From Nocardia xishanensis NBRC 101358 (GTDB lineage: Bacteria > Actinomycetota > Actinomycetes > Mycobacteriales > Mycobacteriaceae), in NCBI RefSeq assembly GCF_001613365.1, contig NZ_BDCF01000017.1, forward strand, positions 62,001-126,000: a DNA stretch of 64,000 bases, given 5' to 3'. Shown one piece after another: positions 21,045-29,695 of this stretch; position 1 is the first letter of the stretch; each line of letters starts with the position of its first letter. A program made the translations under genes and the position numbers. The notes beneath the pieces are model-generated. The model worked only from the letters and a program-made list of their open reading frames with translations. It was not told the origin of the DNA and did no database searches.

Positions 21045-22183
21045 GCCTCGCCGACGACCTCTCTCGGCAGCCGACTGCCGCGGAATCGGAGTACCGGCCG
21101 CGTACTGAATTCGACGGCCGCGCCGGGGGATACATCCAGACCGGGCCGCTGCCAACCGCACCCGCCTCCTACACAGAGCTGCTGGAACAGTTCGGCTACA
21201 ACCCTGATGAAGTCGAGATCGTCGGTCACCCGCGGGTGAGCCGCTGGCAGGGCTTCAGCGGGGAATGGTTAGCGGCATACCGGTTCCGTATCGCGCCGAA
21301 GGCCGCACCGTCGAACGTTGACGACTTGCTGGCACGCATCAATGCGTGGACTGCACATCAACCGGTCGCCGCGCCTGGGCCGCACGTGTTCAACCTTCAG
21401 TGCTCGGATTTGCAGATCGCCAAGGTCGACAACGGTGGCACCGAAACGATCGTCGAGAAGTTCTTGGAGACCGTCGACCGCGCCGTAGCTGAATACAACT
21501 CGCTGAAGCCCCGCGGCATCGCCGGCGTCCACATCTTGTTTCCCGGCGATTGCATCGAGGGCAACCAATCGCAGGACGGCCGCAACTGGTGGCGCACCGA
21601 ATACGGTGTCACCACCCAAACCCGGATCCTGCGCCGCCTGATGCTGCACACCGTCGAACAGTTCGCGCCACTCACTGACCAGGTTTGGATGTCGGTCGTC
21701 AACGGCAACCACGATCAGGCCCAAAGGTTCCAGAACACGAACCCTGGTGACGGGTGGGCCACAGAGTGCGCGATCAGCGTCGCCGACGCCCTGAAGATGA
21801 ACCCGGCCGCGTTCGGGCACGTCACCGTCGAGGTGCCGGACCCTGAGCAGGGGTTCATGACCGTCGCTCGCGGCGACACCATCTTCACCATCGCGCACGG
21901 TCACCAGTGGAAGGGCGGCGCCAGCGCGAAGCATTCGCATGCTTTCACCTGGTGGTCCGATCAAGCCTTCCACCAGCAGAACCCTGCGGGCGCTCATGTC
22001 TTAGCGCACGGCCACTTTCACAGTTGGGCCGTCGAAACGTCGAAGACCCGCACCCGCATCTGCTCGCCCACCTTCGACGGCGGCAGCAACTACTACCGAG
22101 ACCTGACCGGCGCTGAAGCCAAGCGCGGCGGCCTCATCTACCTCACCCGAGCAGGCGAAGTCTCCAACATGAGCCTCGTCTAA
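21041..22183 (+). CDS. Calcineurin-like phosphoesterase (virion-module type), 380 aa
   Basis: The C-terminal 250 residues have phosphoesterase blocks: FPGDCIEG (about residues 168-175), NGNHDQ (about 223-228), TIAHGHQWKG and LAHGHFHSW (about 328-336). The first block is modified (LQCSDLQIAK). The N-terminal 90 residues are a separate region with an HTH-like PDEVEIVGHPRVSRWQGF. A gene of this type stands between terminase and portal in a number of actinophages; its substrate is unknown. It is unrelated in sequence to the phosphoesterase at 7672. Confidence 0.8.
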   Translation: MSLADDLSRQPTAAESEYRPRTEFDGRAGGYIQTGPLPTAPASYTELLEQFGYNPDEVEIVGHPRVSRWQGFSGEWLAAYRFRIAPKAAPSNVDDLLARINAWTAHQPVAAPGPHVFNLQCSDLQIAKVDNGGTETIVEKFLETVDRAVAEYNSLKPRGIAGVHILFPGDCIEGNQSQDGRNWWRTEYGVTTQTRILRRLMLHTVEQFAPLTDQVWMSVVNGNHDQAQRFQNTNPGDGWATECAISVADALKMNPAAFGHVTVEVPDPEQGFMTVARGDTIFTIAHGHQWKGGASAKHSHAFTWWSDQAFHQQNPAGAHVLAHGHFHSWAVETSKTRTRICSPTFDGGSNYYRDLTGAEAKRGGLIYLTRAGEVSNMSLV

Positions 22184-22244
22184 CGGGCTTTCGAACTTCA
22201 CTGCGCCCCCGATTCGGCGCGTACACCTTTTCGGGAGGCGCCCC

Positions 22245-23852
22245 GTGGCGATGCCTGAGTTCAAAGGCGCGTGGCCGCCGGAGCCCCACGATCAGGCGGC
22301 AGACGCCTACGACACCTTCACCGCCTGGTGGTCAGGTGATGTGGAAACGCTTCAGGAGATCTACAGCGATAGCAGCCGGATGCCAGCGCCGCGGCCGTCG
22401 CAGTTGGCGGGTGGGTGGCGAGGCCGGCTGGCCCGCTTTTGGTACGGCCGACCAGTCCTTCAGGACACCAAGCGCCTTCACATCCCGGCCGCCGCGGATA
22501 TCGCAACCACTTCAGCGGACCTGCTGTTCGGTCAGCCCCCTACCTGGCTGTTCAACCAGGGCGATGCGAAAGACCTCCAAGCCGCGCAGGACCGGTTGTC
22601 GGATCTGCTCGACGGCGCCGACACGGTAGCGACCCTGTTGGAAGCTGCTGAGGTGCAAGCGGCCTTGGGTGGTGTCTACATTCGGCTCCATTGGGACAAA
22701 GAGGCCACTGAGAAGGTGATGTTCTCCGCGGTCGCCCCTGACGCTGCTATCCCGGAGTGGCGGTACGGGAAGCTGATCGCAGTGACTTTCTGGTCTGTTG
22801 TCGCGAAGGACAAGCGGGGCACGTGGCGGCACTTGGAGCACCACAGTATCGGCAGGATCGAACATGCCCTCTATCTGGGTGATGACGGCTCGATTGGCCG
22901 TGAAGTGCCGCTCGACTTGTTGGATGCCACGAAGTGGGCCGCCGATCAGCCTGTCGTAGAGACCGGCGTGGACGGCTTGACTGCCTGCTACATCCCGAAC
23001 GTTCGTCCGGCTCGCCGCTGGCGAAACACTCCCGGCCTGTCCGCACTGGGCCGCTCAGACTTCGAGGGTGTGGAGCCGCTGTTCGACGCACTGGACGAGG
23101 TGTGGTCGTCGTGGATGCGGGATATCGATCTCGCGAAAGCCCGCCTGTTCGTCGCGCAGGAGCTGTTGGAGGATCAAGGACCGGGCAAGGGCTCCACGTT
23201 CGACCCGGAGCAGGCGATCTTCACGCCGGTGCCGTCCGATGGGATGGCGCTGAATGACGACAGCGGCGCGCGGCTCGTGCAAGCCCAGCAGTTCGCGATT
23301 CGGGTGGAGGAGCACTCGAAGACGTGCGACAAGCTGTTGAAGCAAATCCTTCGCGCGGCAGGCTATTCGGCGGGCGACTTCGACGATTCGGAGACTGCCG
23401 GTGCGATCACCGCTACCGAGGTGTCCGCGCGCAAGGACAAGTCGAACACCACCCGATCCCGGAAAATACTTTACTGGCAGAGCGAGTTTCCAAAACTTGC
23501 GTCGGTCGCACTCCGCCTCGATGGACTGATCTTCCAGCGCCCCGATCTCGGAATCACCGCCGACCCGGAAATGGTGTTCCCGGTGCGCGTGGACCAGGAT
23601 CCGGTGCAGTTGGCTACCGCGCTTTCCGCGTTGAAGACTGCCCGGTTGATCTCGACGGAGACCGCGGTCCGGGAACGCAACCCGAACTGGTCGAAGGACG
23701 AGGTTGACGACGAGGTCGCCCGGATCCTGAAGGAAAACACGCTGGAAGTCGCTGACCCTGATGGCGGCGAGTTCGAACCAGCCCACGAGGAACCCGACAC
23801 CGGTTTCACCGATGAGGTCGAGCCCGACAGTGAGGTGGAGGAGGCGGCGTAA
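22245..23852 (+). CDS. Portal protein
   Basis: The 535-residue protein matches SPP1-type portal architecture: an N-terminal helical part with LYGGRPVLQD-like WYGRPVLQDTKRLH, a wing, a long central helix, and a C-terminal acidic tail rich in Glu/Asp. The segment ETAGAITATEVSARKDKSNT is characteristic. Twelve copies form the DNA entry vertex. The GTG at 22245 follows TCGGGAGGCG. Its stop overlaps the next start. Confidence 0.9.
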   Translation: MAMPEFKGAWPPEPHDQAADAYDTFTAWWSGDVETLQEIYSDSSRMPAPRPSQLAGGWRGRLARFWYGRPVLQDTKRLHIPAAADIATTSADLLFGQPPTWLFNQGDAKDLQAAQDRLSDLLDGADTVATLLEAAEVQAALGGVYIRLHWDKEATEKVMFSAVAPDAAIPEWRYGKLIAVTFWSVVAKDKRGTWRHLEHHSIGRIEHALYLGDDGSIGREVPLDLLDATKWAADQPVVETGVDGLTACYIPNVRPARRWRNTPGLSALGRSDFEGVEPLFDALDEVWSSWMRDIDLAKARLFVAQELLEDQGPGKGSTFDPEQAIFTPVPSDGMALNDDSGARLVQAQQFAIRVEEHSKTCDKLLKQILRAAGYSAGDFDDSETAGAITATEVSARKDKSNTTRSRKILYWQSEFPKLASVALRLDGLIFQRPDLGITADPEMVFPVRVDQDPVQLATALSALKTARLISTETAVRERNPNWSKDEVDDEVARILKENTLEVADPDGGEFEPAHEEPDTGFTDEVEPDSEVEEAA

Positions 23853-24814
23853 TGCCTCTGACCCCTTCCTACGGTGACCGCCGCATCGGCCCGATTCAAC
23901 GCCTCTACCGCAAGACGGAGAAGCGACTGATTCAGTGGCTCGCTAAGACTGTGGCCCCTGGCGTTGGGCATGGGTGGGCGTGGGCGTACAACGCCCTGTC
24001 CCGCCTGCTGAAGTTCCGGGTCGGTGTTGACCGAATCATGTCCGAAACCGATAACGTGATGCAGCCGCGCGTGGAATCTGCGATCCGCGGCGCTTGGCGA
24101 GACGGACTTACTGAGGCTCGACGCGATGCAGGGCCCGCGCCGGCGCCGGATGAGCGGCCGATGTGGCGGATCATCGACGACACCACCGAGGCGATTCGTG
24201 GCGCGCACCGCCATGTTCCGCGCTCGCTGGACAACGTGTACCGCGAGATCGTTGACGCCGCAGTGCATCCCCGCGAGATCGGGGAGCAGGCGCGCAGGGA
24301 CGCGGTGCAACGTGCGCTGGAAGCGTTCGCACGCCAAGGCATCACGGGGTTCATGGACTCCCGTGGTCGTCGCTACGACTTCGTCACCTATGTGGAGACT
24401 GCGGTCCGTTCGGCGATCACTCGCGCCGAGGTGGATGCCTACTGTGCACAAGCTGTCTCGGCTGGGCATGACCTTGTGATCGTGTCCGATGTCGCTGGCT
24501 CCTGCCCGCTGTGCCGCCCTTTCGAGGGCCAAGTGTTGAGCATCACCGGCAACACCGTCGGCGCCATCGCCCGCGACAACAGCACGGGCCACGCCGTGCG
24601 TGTGCGCGTGTTGTGCTCGCTCGCGCAGGCACGTGAACGTGGCCTGTGGCATCGCAATTGCCGACACACCCTCAAGGTGTGGACGCCCGATGACCCTGCT
24701 CCGCCGCGTGCGGCCCGTGTTCCTGCCGAAGTGCGTGAGCGGCGTCGCCGTCAACGCAGTGCTGCGCGCCGGAACCGTATCCGTGAACGCGTCGGATTCG
24801 TTGCACAGTCCTAA
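23852..24814 (+). CDS. MuF-like minor head protein
   Basis: The 320-residue product follows the portal and contains the phage minor capsid/MuF pattern: RYDFVTYVETAVRSAITRAE, then a cysteine pair in SCPLCRPFEGQVLSI and a HRNCRHTLKVW near the end. MuF proteins sit inside the head and assist assembly or are ejected with DNA. No toxin domain is fused at the C-terminus. Confidence 0.82.
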   Translation: MPLTPSYGDRRIGPIQRLYRKTEKRLIQWLAKTVAPGVGHGWAWAYNALSRLLKFRVGVDRIMSETDNVMQPRVESAIRGAWRDGLTEARRDAGPAPAPDERPMWRIIDDTTEAIRGAHRHVPRSLDNVYREIVDAAVHPREIGEQARRDAVQRALEAFARQGITGFMDSRGRRYDFVTYVETAVRSAITRAEVDAYCAQAVSAGHDLVIVSDVAGSCPLCRPFEGQVLSITGNTVGAIARDNSTGHAVRVRVLCSLAQARERGLWHRNCRHTLKVWTPDDPAPPRAARVPAEVRERRRRQRSAARRNRIRERVGFVAQS

Positions 24815-24851
24815 ATAAGCTTCCCGCCTTCTGTGCGGGGACTCTACCCCC

Positions 24852-24884
24852 AACCTTTAACTCAGAATTCCTGAGTTAAAGGTT
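24852..24884 (+). terminator. 14-bp perfect hairpin between MuF and scaffold genes
   Basis: AACCTTTAACTCAG (24852-24865) and CTGAGTTAAAGGTT (24871-24884) pair perfectly around the loop AATTC. It is unusually AT-rich for this genome and lacks a clear T-run. A smaller hairpin (CCCGC/GCGGG, 24823-24839) precedes it. It may attenuate transcription or protect the capsid mRNA 5' end. Confidence 0.65.
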
Positions 24885-24960
24885 CTGAGGGTTTCGTCAT
24901 TTCAACACCCTGTATGGCCAGGTTGCCTGCGGGTGTTTCTGCGTGTCCAGGAGGCACATC

Positions 24961-25695
24961 ATGGCCGACGAAGCCACCCCCCAGGAAACCACAACTGAAA
25001 ACGCTGTCGACACTCCTGTCGAAACCCCGGCCGACAATCCGGTGCCCGGTGACGCTGTACAGGTCCCCGAGTCCGAAAACCCGGTCGAAACTCCTGCCCC
25101 CGAGCAGGAAAAGCCCGCGGCAAAAACCTACGACGAAGCCTACGTCAAGAAGCTTCGCGAGGAGAACGCCGCGACCCGCGTGAAGGGTAAAGAGGCTGCG
25201 GAAAAGGCTGCACAGGATGCCGCCGCTGCTGCCGAGAAGGCCCTCACTGAGAAGTGGGCGAAGGCTCTCGGACTGACCAAGGACGACGAACCCGCCGATC
25301 CCGCTGAGCTGCTGAAGCAGGCTGAGGAGCGGGAAAAGCAGATCGCCGCAGAGCGCGACGCTGCTGCTGAACGGCTCCGCGCCTACGAGCGCAAGGACGC
25401 CATCACCAAAGCCGTCAATGACGTTGACGGCGACCTCGAATCCATTCTCGATTCCCGCAAGATCAGCGTGGAAATCGAGAAACTCGACACGAATGCCGAC
25501 GATTTCGCTGCCCAGGTGGCCGCGATCGTTTCTGCGGCAGTCGAATCCAACCCAAAGCTCAAGAAGGCTGCCGACCGGGCGTCGGCTCCTCGAAGCGGCG
25601 GTGATCTCTCGAACGGCAACGCGGCACCGAAACCGCGCGGCCCGAAAACCGTTGACGACTTCCGGCGCGAAATCGCCGAACGCAATAAGCGTTAA
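24961..25695 (+). CDS. Capsid scaffolding protein
   Basis: The 244-residue protein is acidic and Pro/Glu-rich at the start, then a long Ala/Glu/Lys coiled coil (about residues 60-150, GKEAAEKAAQDAAAAAEKAL) and a small basic C-terminal domain (PKTVDDFRREIAERNKR). That is the usual layout of a phage scaffold, and it lies directly before the major capsid gene. The ATG at 24961 follows CAGGAGGCACATC. Confidence 0.88.
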   Translation: MADEATPQETTTENAVDTPVETPADNPVPGDAVQVPESENPVETPAPEQEKPAAKTYDEAYVKKLREENAATRVKGKEAAEKAAQDAAAAAEKALTEKWAKALGLTKDDEPADPAELLKQAEEREKQIAAERDAAAERLRAYERKDAITKAVNDVDGDLESILDSRKISVEIEKLDTNADDFAAQVAAIVSAAVESNPKLKKAADRASAPRSGGDLSNGNAAPKPRGPKTVDDFRREIAERNKR

Positions 25696-25723
25696 GTCGT
25701 TCTGATTCTAGGAGCCACATTCA

Positions 25724-26641
25724 ATGGCTAATACCCTGCTTACCCCCGATGTTCTGGCGCGGGCCGCTCTGGCGAACCTGTACGAGCAGTTGTGCATGGT
25801 GCCGCTGGTGTACACGGATGTTTCGTCCGATTTCACTCGGACCAAGGTCGGCGAGACCGTGAACATCCGGAAGCCCGCGACCTTCACCGCGAACACCTTC
25901 GATCGGTCCAGCGGCATCACCATTCAGAACGCGACTGAGACCAGCGTCCCGGTCGTGCTGAACACCATCAAGGACGTGTCGTTCGCGGTCACCTCGGAAG
26001 ACCTGACCCTCCACCTGGAGGACTTCACCGAGCAGCTGCTGAAGCCCGCCATGGAAGCACTGGCCCAGTCGATCGACCGCGCCATCATCGCGCAGGCGAA
26101 GGCCGACTTCACCCAGGTCGCGGGCACCCAGACCGGTTTCGAGTGGAACAAGCCCGAAGTCCTCATCGAAGCGCGGCGCCAGCTCGACATCAAGAACGTC
26201 CCGAACTCGGAGTGCGCGGCTGTTGTCGGCCCCACGACCAAGGCGAACTGGCTGAACTCCGACTGGCTGAAGCACGCCGACAAGAGCGGTTCGACCGAGG
26301 CACTGCGCAAGGGCTCGATCGGCACCGACCTCCTGAGCTTCGACGCCTTCATGACCCAGAACATTGTCCAGCCTGCGGGTTCGCCGGCGACCGGTCAGCC
26401 GACCACCGAGGTGGGTTTGGCGTTCCACCGGACTGCACTGGCGCTTGCTTCGGCTCCGCTGGCTCTGCCGAGCGACCAGGGCTGGGCCGCGGTCGAGTCG
26501 TACAAGGGTCTGTCGCTGCGGCTGGTGAAGCGCTACGACATCGTCAAGAAGCAGGACGTCTGCTCTCTGGACATCCTGTTCGGCACCAAGACCCTCGACG
26601 CGAACCGCGGCGTTCTGCTGCGCGGCGCTCTGGCTGCCTAA
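25724..26641 (+). CDS. Major capsid protein, P22 coat-like
   Basis: The 305-residue product matches the P22-gp5-like coat family found in actinophages: LARAALANLYEQLCMVPLVY near the start, then VGETVNIRKPATFTA, and SYKGLSLRLVKRYDIVKKQD near the end. It is shorter than P22 gp5 itself. Gene order (scaffold, coat, hairpin) supports the call. ATG at 25724 follows TAGGAGCC. Confidence 0.9.
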   Translation: MANTLLTPDVLARAALANLYEQLCMVPLVYTDVSSDFTRTKVGETVNIRKPATFTANTFDRSSGITIQNATETSVPVVLNTIKDVSFAVTSEDLTLHLEDFTEQLLKPAMEALAQSIDRAIIAQAKADFTQVAGTQTGFEWNKPEVLIEARRQLDIKNVPNSECAAVVGPTTKANWLNSDWLKHADKSGSTEALRKGSIGTDLLSFDAFMTQNIVQPAGSPATGQPTTEVGLAFHRTALALASAPLALPSDQGWAAVESYKGLSLRLVKRYDIVKKQDVCSLDILFGTKTLDANRGVLLRGALAA

Positions 26642-26647
26642 TCCCGT

Positions 26648-26681
26648 GCCCGTGCCGCCTACTTCGGTGGGCGGCACGGGC
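26648..26681 (+). terminator. 12-bp hairpin after the major capsid gene
   Basis: GCCCGTGCCGCC (26648-26659) pairs perfectly with GGCGGCACGGGC (26670-26681) around a 10-base loop containing TTCG. It begins 6 bases after the coat stop codon. No strong T-run follows, so it may be a partial terminator that sets coat protein expression above downstream genes. Confidence 0.65.
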
Positions 26682-26720
26682 GCCGGTCGGTCGCCGTAAT
26701 CCGTTTGGAGACAACGACAA

Positions 26721-26924
26721 GTGTCCTATTGCTACAAGTATCTGGGCGACGATCAGGATCTGGTGGTCGAGTCCGACGAGCCGCGCCCTGATCTGCTGGA
26801 GTGGGCGTACTGGGCTGAAGTCCCCGCGCCCGTCGTGAAGCCCGAGCCGAGGCCGGAAGCCGAGTCGGAACCGGTGAAGCCTGCCCGTAAGCCGCGCGCC
26901 GCGAAGGCGGCGGAGGTCGAGTAA
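26721..26924 (+). CDS. Small head protein, 67 aa
   Basis: A GTG start gives MSYCYKYLGDDQDLVVESDE with a Pro/Lys/Ala-rich basic tail (KPARKPRAAKAAEVE). A small protein with a basic tail at this position is common in these phages and may be a decoration or connector accessory; this is a guess from position. Confidence 0.6.
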   Translation: MSYCYKYLGDDQDLVVESDEPRPDLLEWAYWAEVPAPVVKPEPRPEAESEPVKPARKPRAAKAAEVE

Positions 26925-26926
26925 CC

Positions 26927-27349
26927 GTGCTGACCTACGCCGTACCGGACGACCTTGCAGACGGCTGGATCATCGGCGACCTGCCAGACGACGCGACCGC
27001 GAACGTCTTGATCCGGTACGCCTCACAGTTGGTGCGGAAAGCAACTCGGCTCGACCTCTACGAAGTCGACCCCGCCGGATTGCCCACCGAACCCGACGTG
27101 ATCGAGGCCATGCGCGACGCCACCTGCGTTCACGTGGCCATGTGGCACACCGCTGGCATCAACCCTGCTGGGGGCGCGGTCGGTCGAGAGGTTGCGATCA
27201 AGTCGCAGACCGCAGATGGCGGATCCACCACCTATATGGATGCGCCGAGCGCGGAGGAGATTCAGCGTTCGCTGGAGTACCTGTGCGCGGCGGGCATCGA
27301 CATCCTCCGCAACGCGGGGCTTGCGTCGACGAGGCCGTGCACATGGTGA
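26927..27349 (+). CDS. Head-to-tail adaptor
   Basis: The 140-residue protein is mostly helical, with the pattern of gp6/gp15-like adaptors (NVLIRYASQLVRKATRLDLY ... DVIEAMRDATCVHVAMWHTA). It follows the capsid genes and begins the connector series. The adaptor ring attaches below the portal. GTG start at 26927. Confidence 0.75.
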   Translation: MLTYAVPDDLADGWIIGDLPDDATANVLIRYASQLVRKATRLDLYEVDPAGLPTEPDVIEAMRDATCVHVAMWHTAGINPAGGAVGREVAIKSQTADGGSTTYMDAPSAEEIQRSLEYLCAAGIDILRNAGLASTRPCTW

Positions 27350-27723
27350 GGTACGCAGCCCCGAAGTTCACCAACGGGACGATGCTGACCGTCGTCCGCC
27401 GCGGTACAGCGAACGACCGGAACTGGGAAGGCGACTACGAAACACCAACGGAGTCGACACATCAGATCGGCCCTTGCGACATGAAGTGGCTGACCGACAC
27501 CGAGGACAACTCCACCGGTGAACTGTTGCAGCGGCTCGCCCAAATCACAGCCCCGCTCGGCTCGGATGTGCTGGCTACGGATGGGATTCGGGTGCCTGGC
27601 ATCACTGAAGACTTCGTGATCGACGGCGCTGTCCGGATGACCCCTAATCCGTTCACTGGTTGGGCGACGGGGGTTCGGTTTCGGATCGCGAAGGACGGCG
27701 GCAGTGGAATACGACAGCGCTGA
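27343..27723 (+). CDS. Head-to-tail stopper
   Basis: The ATG at 27343 overlaps the end of the adaptor gene. The 126-residue product is beta-rich (TMLTVVRRGTANDRNWEGDY ... VPGITEDFVIDGAVRM), as expected for a gp16-like stopper. Its position between adaptor and HK97-gp10-like protein supports the call. A longer in-frame extension to 27142 overlaps the adaptor and is not credible. Confidence 0.72.
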   Translation: MVRYAAPKFTNGTMLTVVRRGTANDRNWEGDYETPTESTHQIGPCDMKWLTDTEDNSTGELLQRLAQITAPLGSDVLATDGIRVPGITEDFVIDGAVRMTPNPFTGWATGVRFRIAKDGGSGIRQR

Positions 27724-28003
27724 CTTCGACCTCGACACCACGTTCATGCGGACCTCGCCGGAACTCACCGAGTTCGTGCACGAGATCGCGGAACAGGGCG
27801 CGGACAGGTGGGCAGCGCGCAGTAAGTGGAGGACGGGCTTTAACGCAACCAGCGTGTCCGCACATTCCGGCCCCGGCGAATCTGGCGACATCGAAGGCGT
27901 CACCTACGCCTCCGGCTACTACTCCCGCTTCCGCGAGCACGGCACCCGCTGGAACCGGCCCGAGCATGTGATGCACGACTTCATCCGAGACGTGGAGGGG
28001 TGA
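27704..28003 (+). CDS. HK97 gp10-like tail-completion protein
   Basis: The 99-residue product has a helical start (TSPELTEFVHEIAEQGADRW) and a strand-rich end with YYSRFREHGTRWNRPEHVM, resembling gp10-like neck proteins in which G-T-R-x-x-x-A precedes a helix. It overlaps the stopper gene. Position in the connector series agrees. Confidence 0.72.
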   Translation: MEYDSADFDLDTTFMRTSPELTEFVHEIAEQGADRWAARSKWRTGFNATSVSAHSGPGESGDIEGVTYASGYYSRFREHGTRWNRPEHVMHDFIRDVEG

Positions 28004-28007
28004 CCGA

Positions 28008-28385
28008 ATGCCGCTGCCTCCGTACCCGGAGTTCGACGAAGTCATGCGCGCGCTTTTGGGTGACCTTGCTCCGGTCGTCACGTTCGAATCCGACGAAATC
28101 GAACCTCCGTTCATCTATGTCACCCGCGTGGGTGGCCGGGAAGACGACGTGTTCGACAGCCCATTGATCGACGTCGAATACGTCGCCGCAACGCGTGCCG
28201 AGTCGAAGCAGTTGAAGACCGCGGGCCAGGAACGCATCCGCGCCGCAGGCAACACCGCGCCCGGCGGGTTCTTGATCGACACCGCCGAGGAAACCACTGG
28301 CGGGCAATACATTCCGCCGCAGAACCGGCAGCTTCGCGGCATCACCGCGACCGTGCGTCTCTCCTATCGACGCCCGCGCGCCTAG
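28008..28385 (+). CDS. Tail terminator protein
   Basis: The 125-residue alpha/beta protein lies last in the connector series, directly before the major tail gene. It has a helix-strand pattern with RVGGREDDVFDSPLIDVEYVA typical of tail terminators, which cap the tail tube. The call rests on position and fold pattern. Confidence 0.75.
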   Translation: MPLPPYPEFDEVMRALLGDLAPVVTFESDEIEPPFIYVTRVGGREDDVFDSPLIDVEYVAATRAESKQLKTAGQERIRAAGNTAPGGFLIDTAEETTGGQYIPPQNRQLRGITATVRLSYRRPRA

Positions 28386-28402
28386 CCACTCTTTTCACTC
28401 TT

Positions 28403-28439
28403 CACGCCACCCGCGTATCTGCGCGGGTTCTGTGGCGTG
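28403..28439 (+). terminator. Two-part hairpin between tail terminator and major tail genes
   Basis: CACGCCAC (28403-28410) pairs with GTGGCGTG (28432-28439), and CCGCG (28411-28415) with CGCGG (28422-28426) inside it, closed by a 6-base loop. It ends 21 bases before the major tail ATG. Like the coat-gene hairpin, it could attenuate transcription or stabilise the major tail mRNA. Confidence 0.6.
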
Positions 28440-28460
28440 CCCATTTCAAGGGGATTCTTC

Positions 28461-29381
28461 ATGCCCGCAGCAACTTTCGAGCAGGTCGCCAACTGGCGAC
28501 CCTCGCTCATCCGCCGCCCGAACAAGGGCTTCGCCCTCATCGGCGACATGTCCGCCACCATCCCGGCCGCGTTCACCTCGGGTGTGGCCGCCGAGTTCCA
28601 GAGCCTCGCCAGCAGCGGCTTCGAGAGCCTGGGTCTCACCGCCAAGGACGCACCCCCGACTTTCCGCCCGGAAATCGAATCCAGCGACGTCGAGGCATGG
28701 GGCGCTTTGGAGCCGCCCCGCACCGACATCATCTCCCGGAAGATGACCGTCTCCACCACGCTGCTTCAGACACAGCGGCGTTCGCTGGAGCTGTACAGCG
28801 GTCTCGACCTGTCCGCGGTGACCGCTGATGCGACCACCAAGGAAATCAGCTACAACGACCCGACCGCACCCGAAACCCGGTATCACCGACTGATTTTCGG
28901 CATGGTCGACGGCGCGGGCGATAACCAGATCTGGATCCTGCGCATCCTGCCGCGCGCGACCGTCACCGAGATCGGTGAGCAGTCGTGGGCTCAGGACGGC
29001 GCTCTCAACTACAACATCACCTGGGCGGCGAAGATCGACGAAACCCTCGGCTACTCGATGAAGAACGTCATCTGTGGTCCCGGTGTCGGCCCGTTGCTGG
29101 ATGAGATGGGCTTCGAGGCTGTCGCGGCTGTTCCGACGATTTCCGGTCGCGCTCCGTCCGGCAACCTGGCGACCGCGGGCGGCGAGATCCTGGTGCTGTC
29201 CGGTCAGCACTTCACCGGCGTCACTGGCGTCACGGTTGGTGGTACTGCTGCGACCGATTTCCAGCTCATCGACGATCTGACTCTGTCGATCATCACCCCG
29301 GCGAAGACCGCGGGCAGCCACAACATCGTGGTCACCAACGCGACCGGCCCTTCGGCTGGCTTCGCCGTCACCTACGCCTAA
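28461..29381 (+). CDS. Major tail protein with C-terminal IPT/TIG domain
   Basis: The first about 225 residues are the tail-tube subunit (LIRRPNKGFALIGDMSATIP, VEAWGALEPPRTDIISRKMT). The last 80 residues form an IPT/TIG immunoglobulin-like domain (SGNLATAGGEILVLSGQHF, GVTGVTVGGTAATDF, PAKTAGSHNIVVTNATG). Such domains project from the tube and may bind the cell surface. ATG at 28461 was chosen; the upstream ATG-less extension crosses the hairpin. Confidence 0.9.
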   Translation: MPAATFEQVANWRPSLIRRPNKGFALIGDMSATIPAAFTSGVAAEFQSLASSGFESLGLTAKDAPPTFRPEIESSDVEAWGALEPPRTDIISRKMTVSTTLLQTQRRSLELYSGLDLSAVTADATTKEISYNDPTAPETRYHRLIFGMVDGAGDNQIWILRILPRATVTEIGEQSWAQDGALNYNITWAAKIDETLGYSMKNVICGPGVGPLLDEMGFEAVAAVPTISGRAPSGNLATAGGEILVLSGQHFTGVTGVTVGGTAATDFQLIDDLTLSIITPAKTAGSHNIVVTNATGPSAGFAVTYA

Positions 29382-29400
29382 TCCGGCCTTCCTAGTCGTC

Positions 29401-29433
29401 GCTCCGCGCGTGTTTCCTGGCCGCGCGCGGAGC
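29401..29433 (+). terminator. 10-bp hairpin after the major tail gene
   Basis: GCTCCGCGCG (29401-29410) and CGCGCGGAGC (29424-29433) pair perfectly around a 13-base loop, followed by GGCCTTCTCTCTC. It probably reduces transcription into the chaperone genes relative to the abundant tail tube. Confidence 0.65.
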
Positions 29434-29476
29434 GGCCTTCTCTCTCAACGACTTTCGGCCAGGCCAGGAGATTCCT

Positions 29477-29671
29477 ATGGCTTTCGAACCCATCTACATG
29501 GTGTCCCCCGCCGGCGTGCGCGTGCTCGTCGGCTCCGCTGTGGAGCGCGAAACCCTGCGCTCGCGCGGCTACACGCTGGCGACGCCTGAGCCGGAACCCG
29601 TGCGCAAGCCGGCGCCCGTCGCCAAGCCCGTCGACGAACGCGCCACCAGCACCCCGAAGACCAGCAAGTAA
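29477..29671 (+). CDS. Small protein before the tail chaperones, 64 aa
   Basis: It begins MAFEPIYMVSPAGVRVLVGS, then a Pro/Lys-rich tail. The start (VSPAGVRVLVGSAVERETLR) resembles the Rho-N/peptidoglycan-type beta motifs seen in small phage head-tail proteins. Start supported by CCAGGAG. Function unknown. Confidence 0.6.
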   Translation: MAFEPIYMVSPAGVRVLVGSAVERETLRSRGYTLATPEPEPVRKPAPVAKPVDERATSTPKTSK

Positions 29672-29695
29672 CCCCCTCTGCCAGGAGAAACAGCA

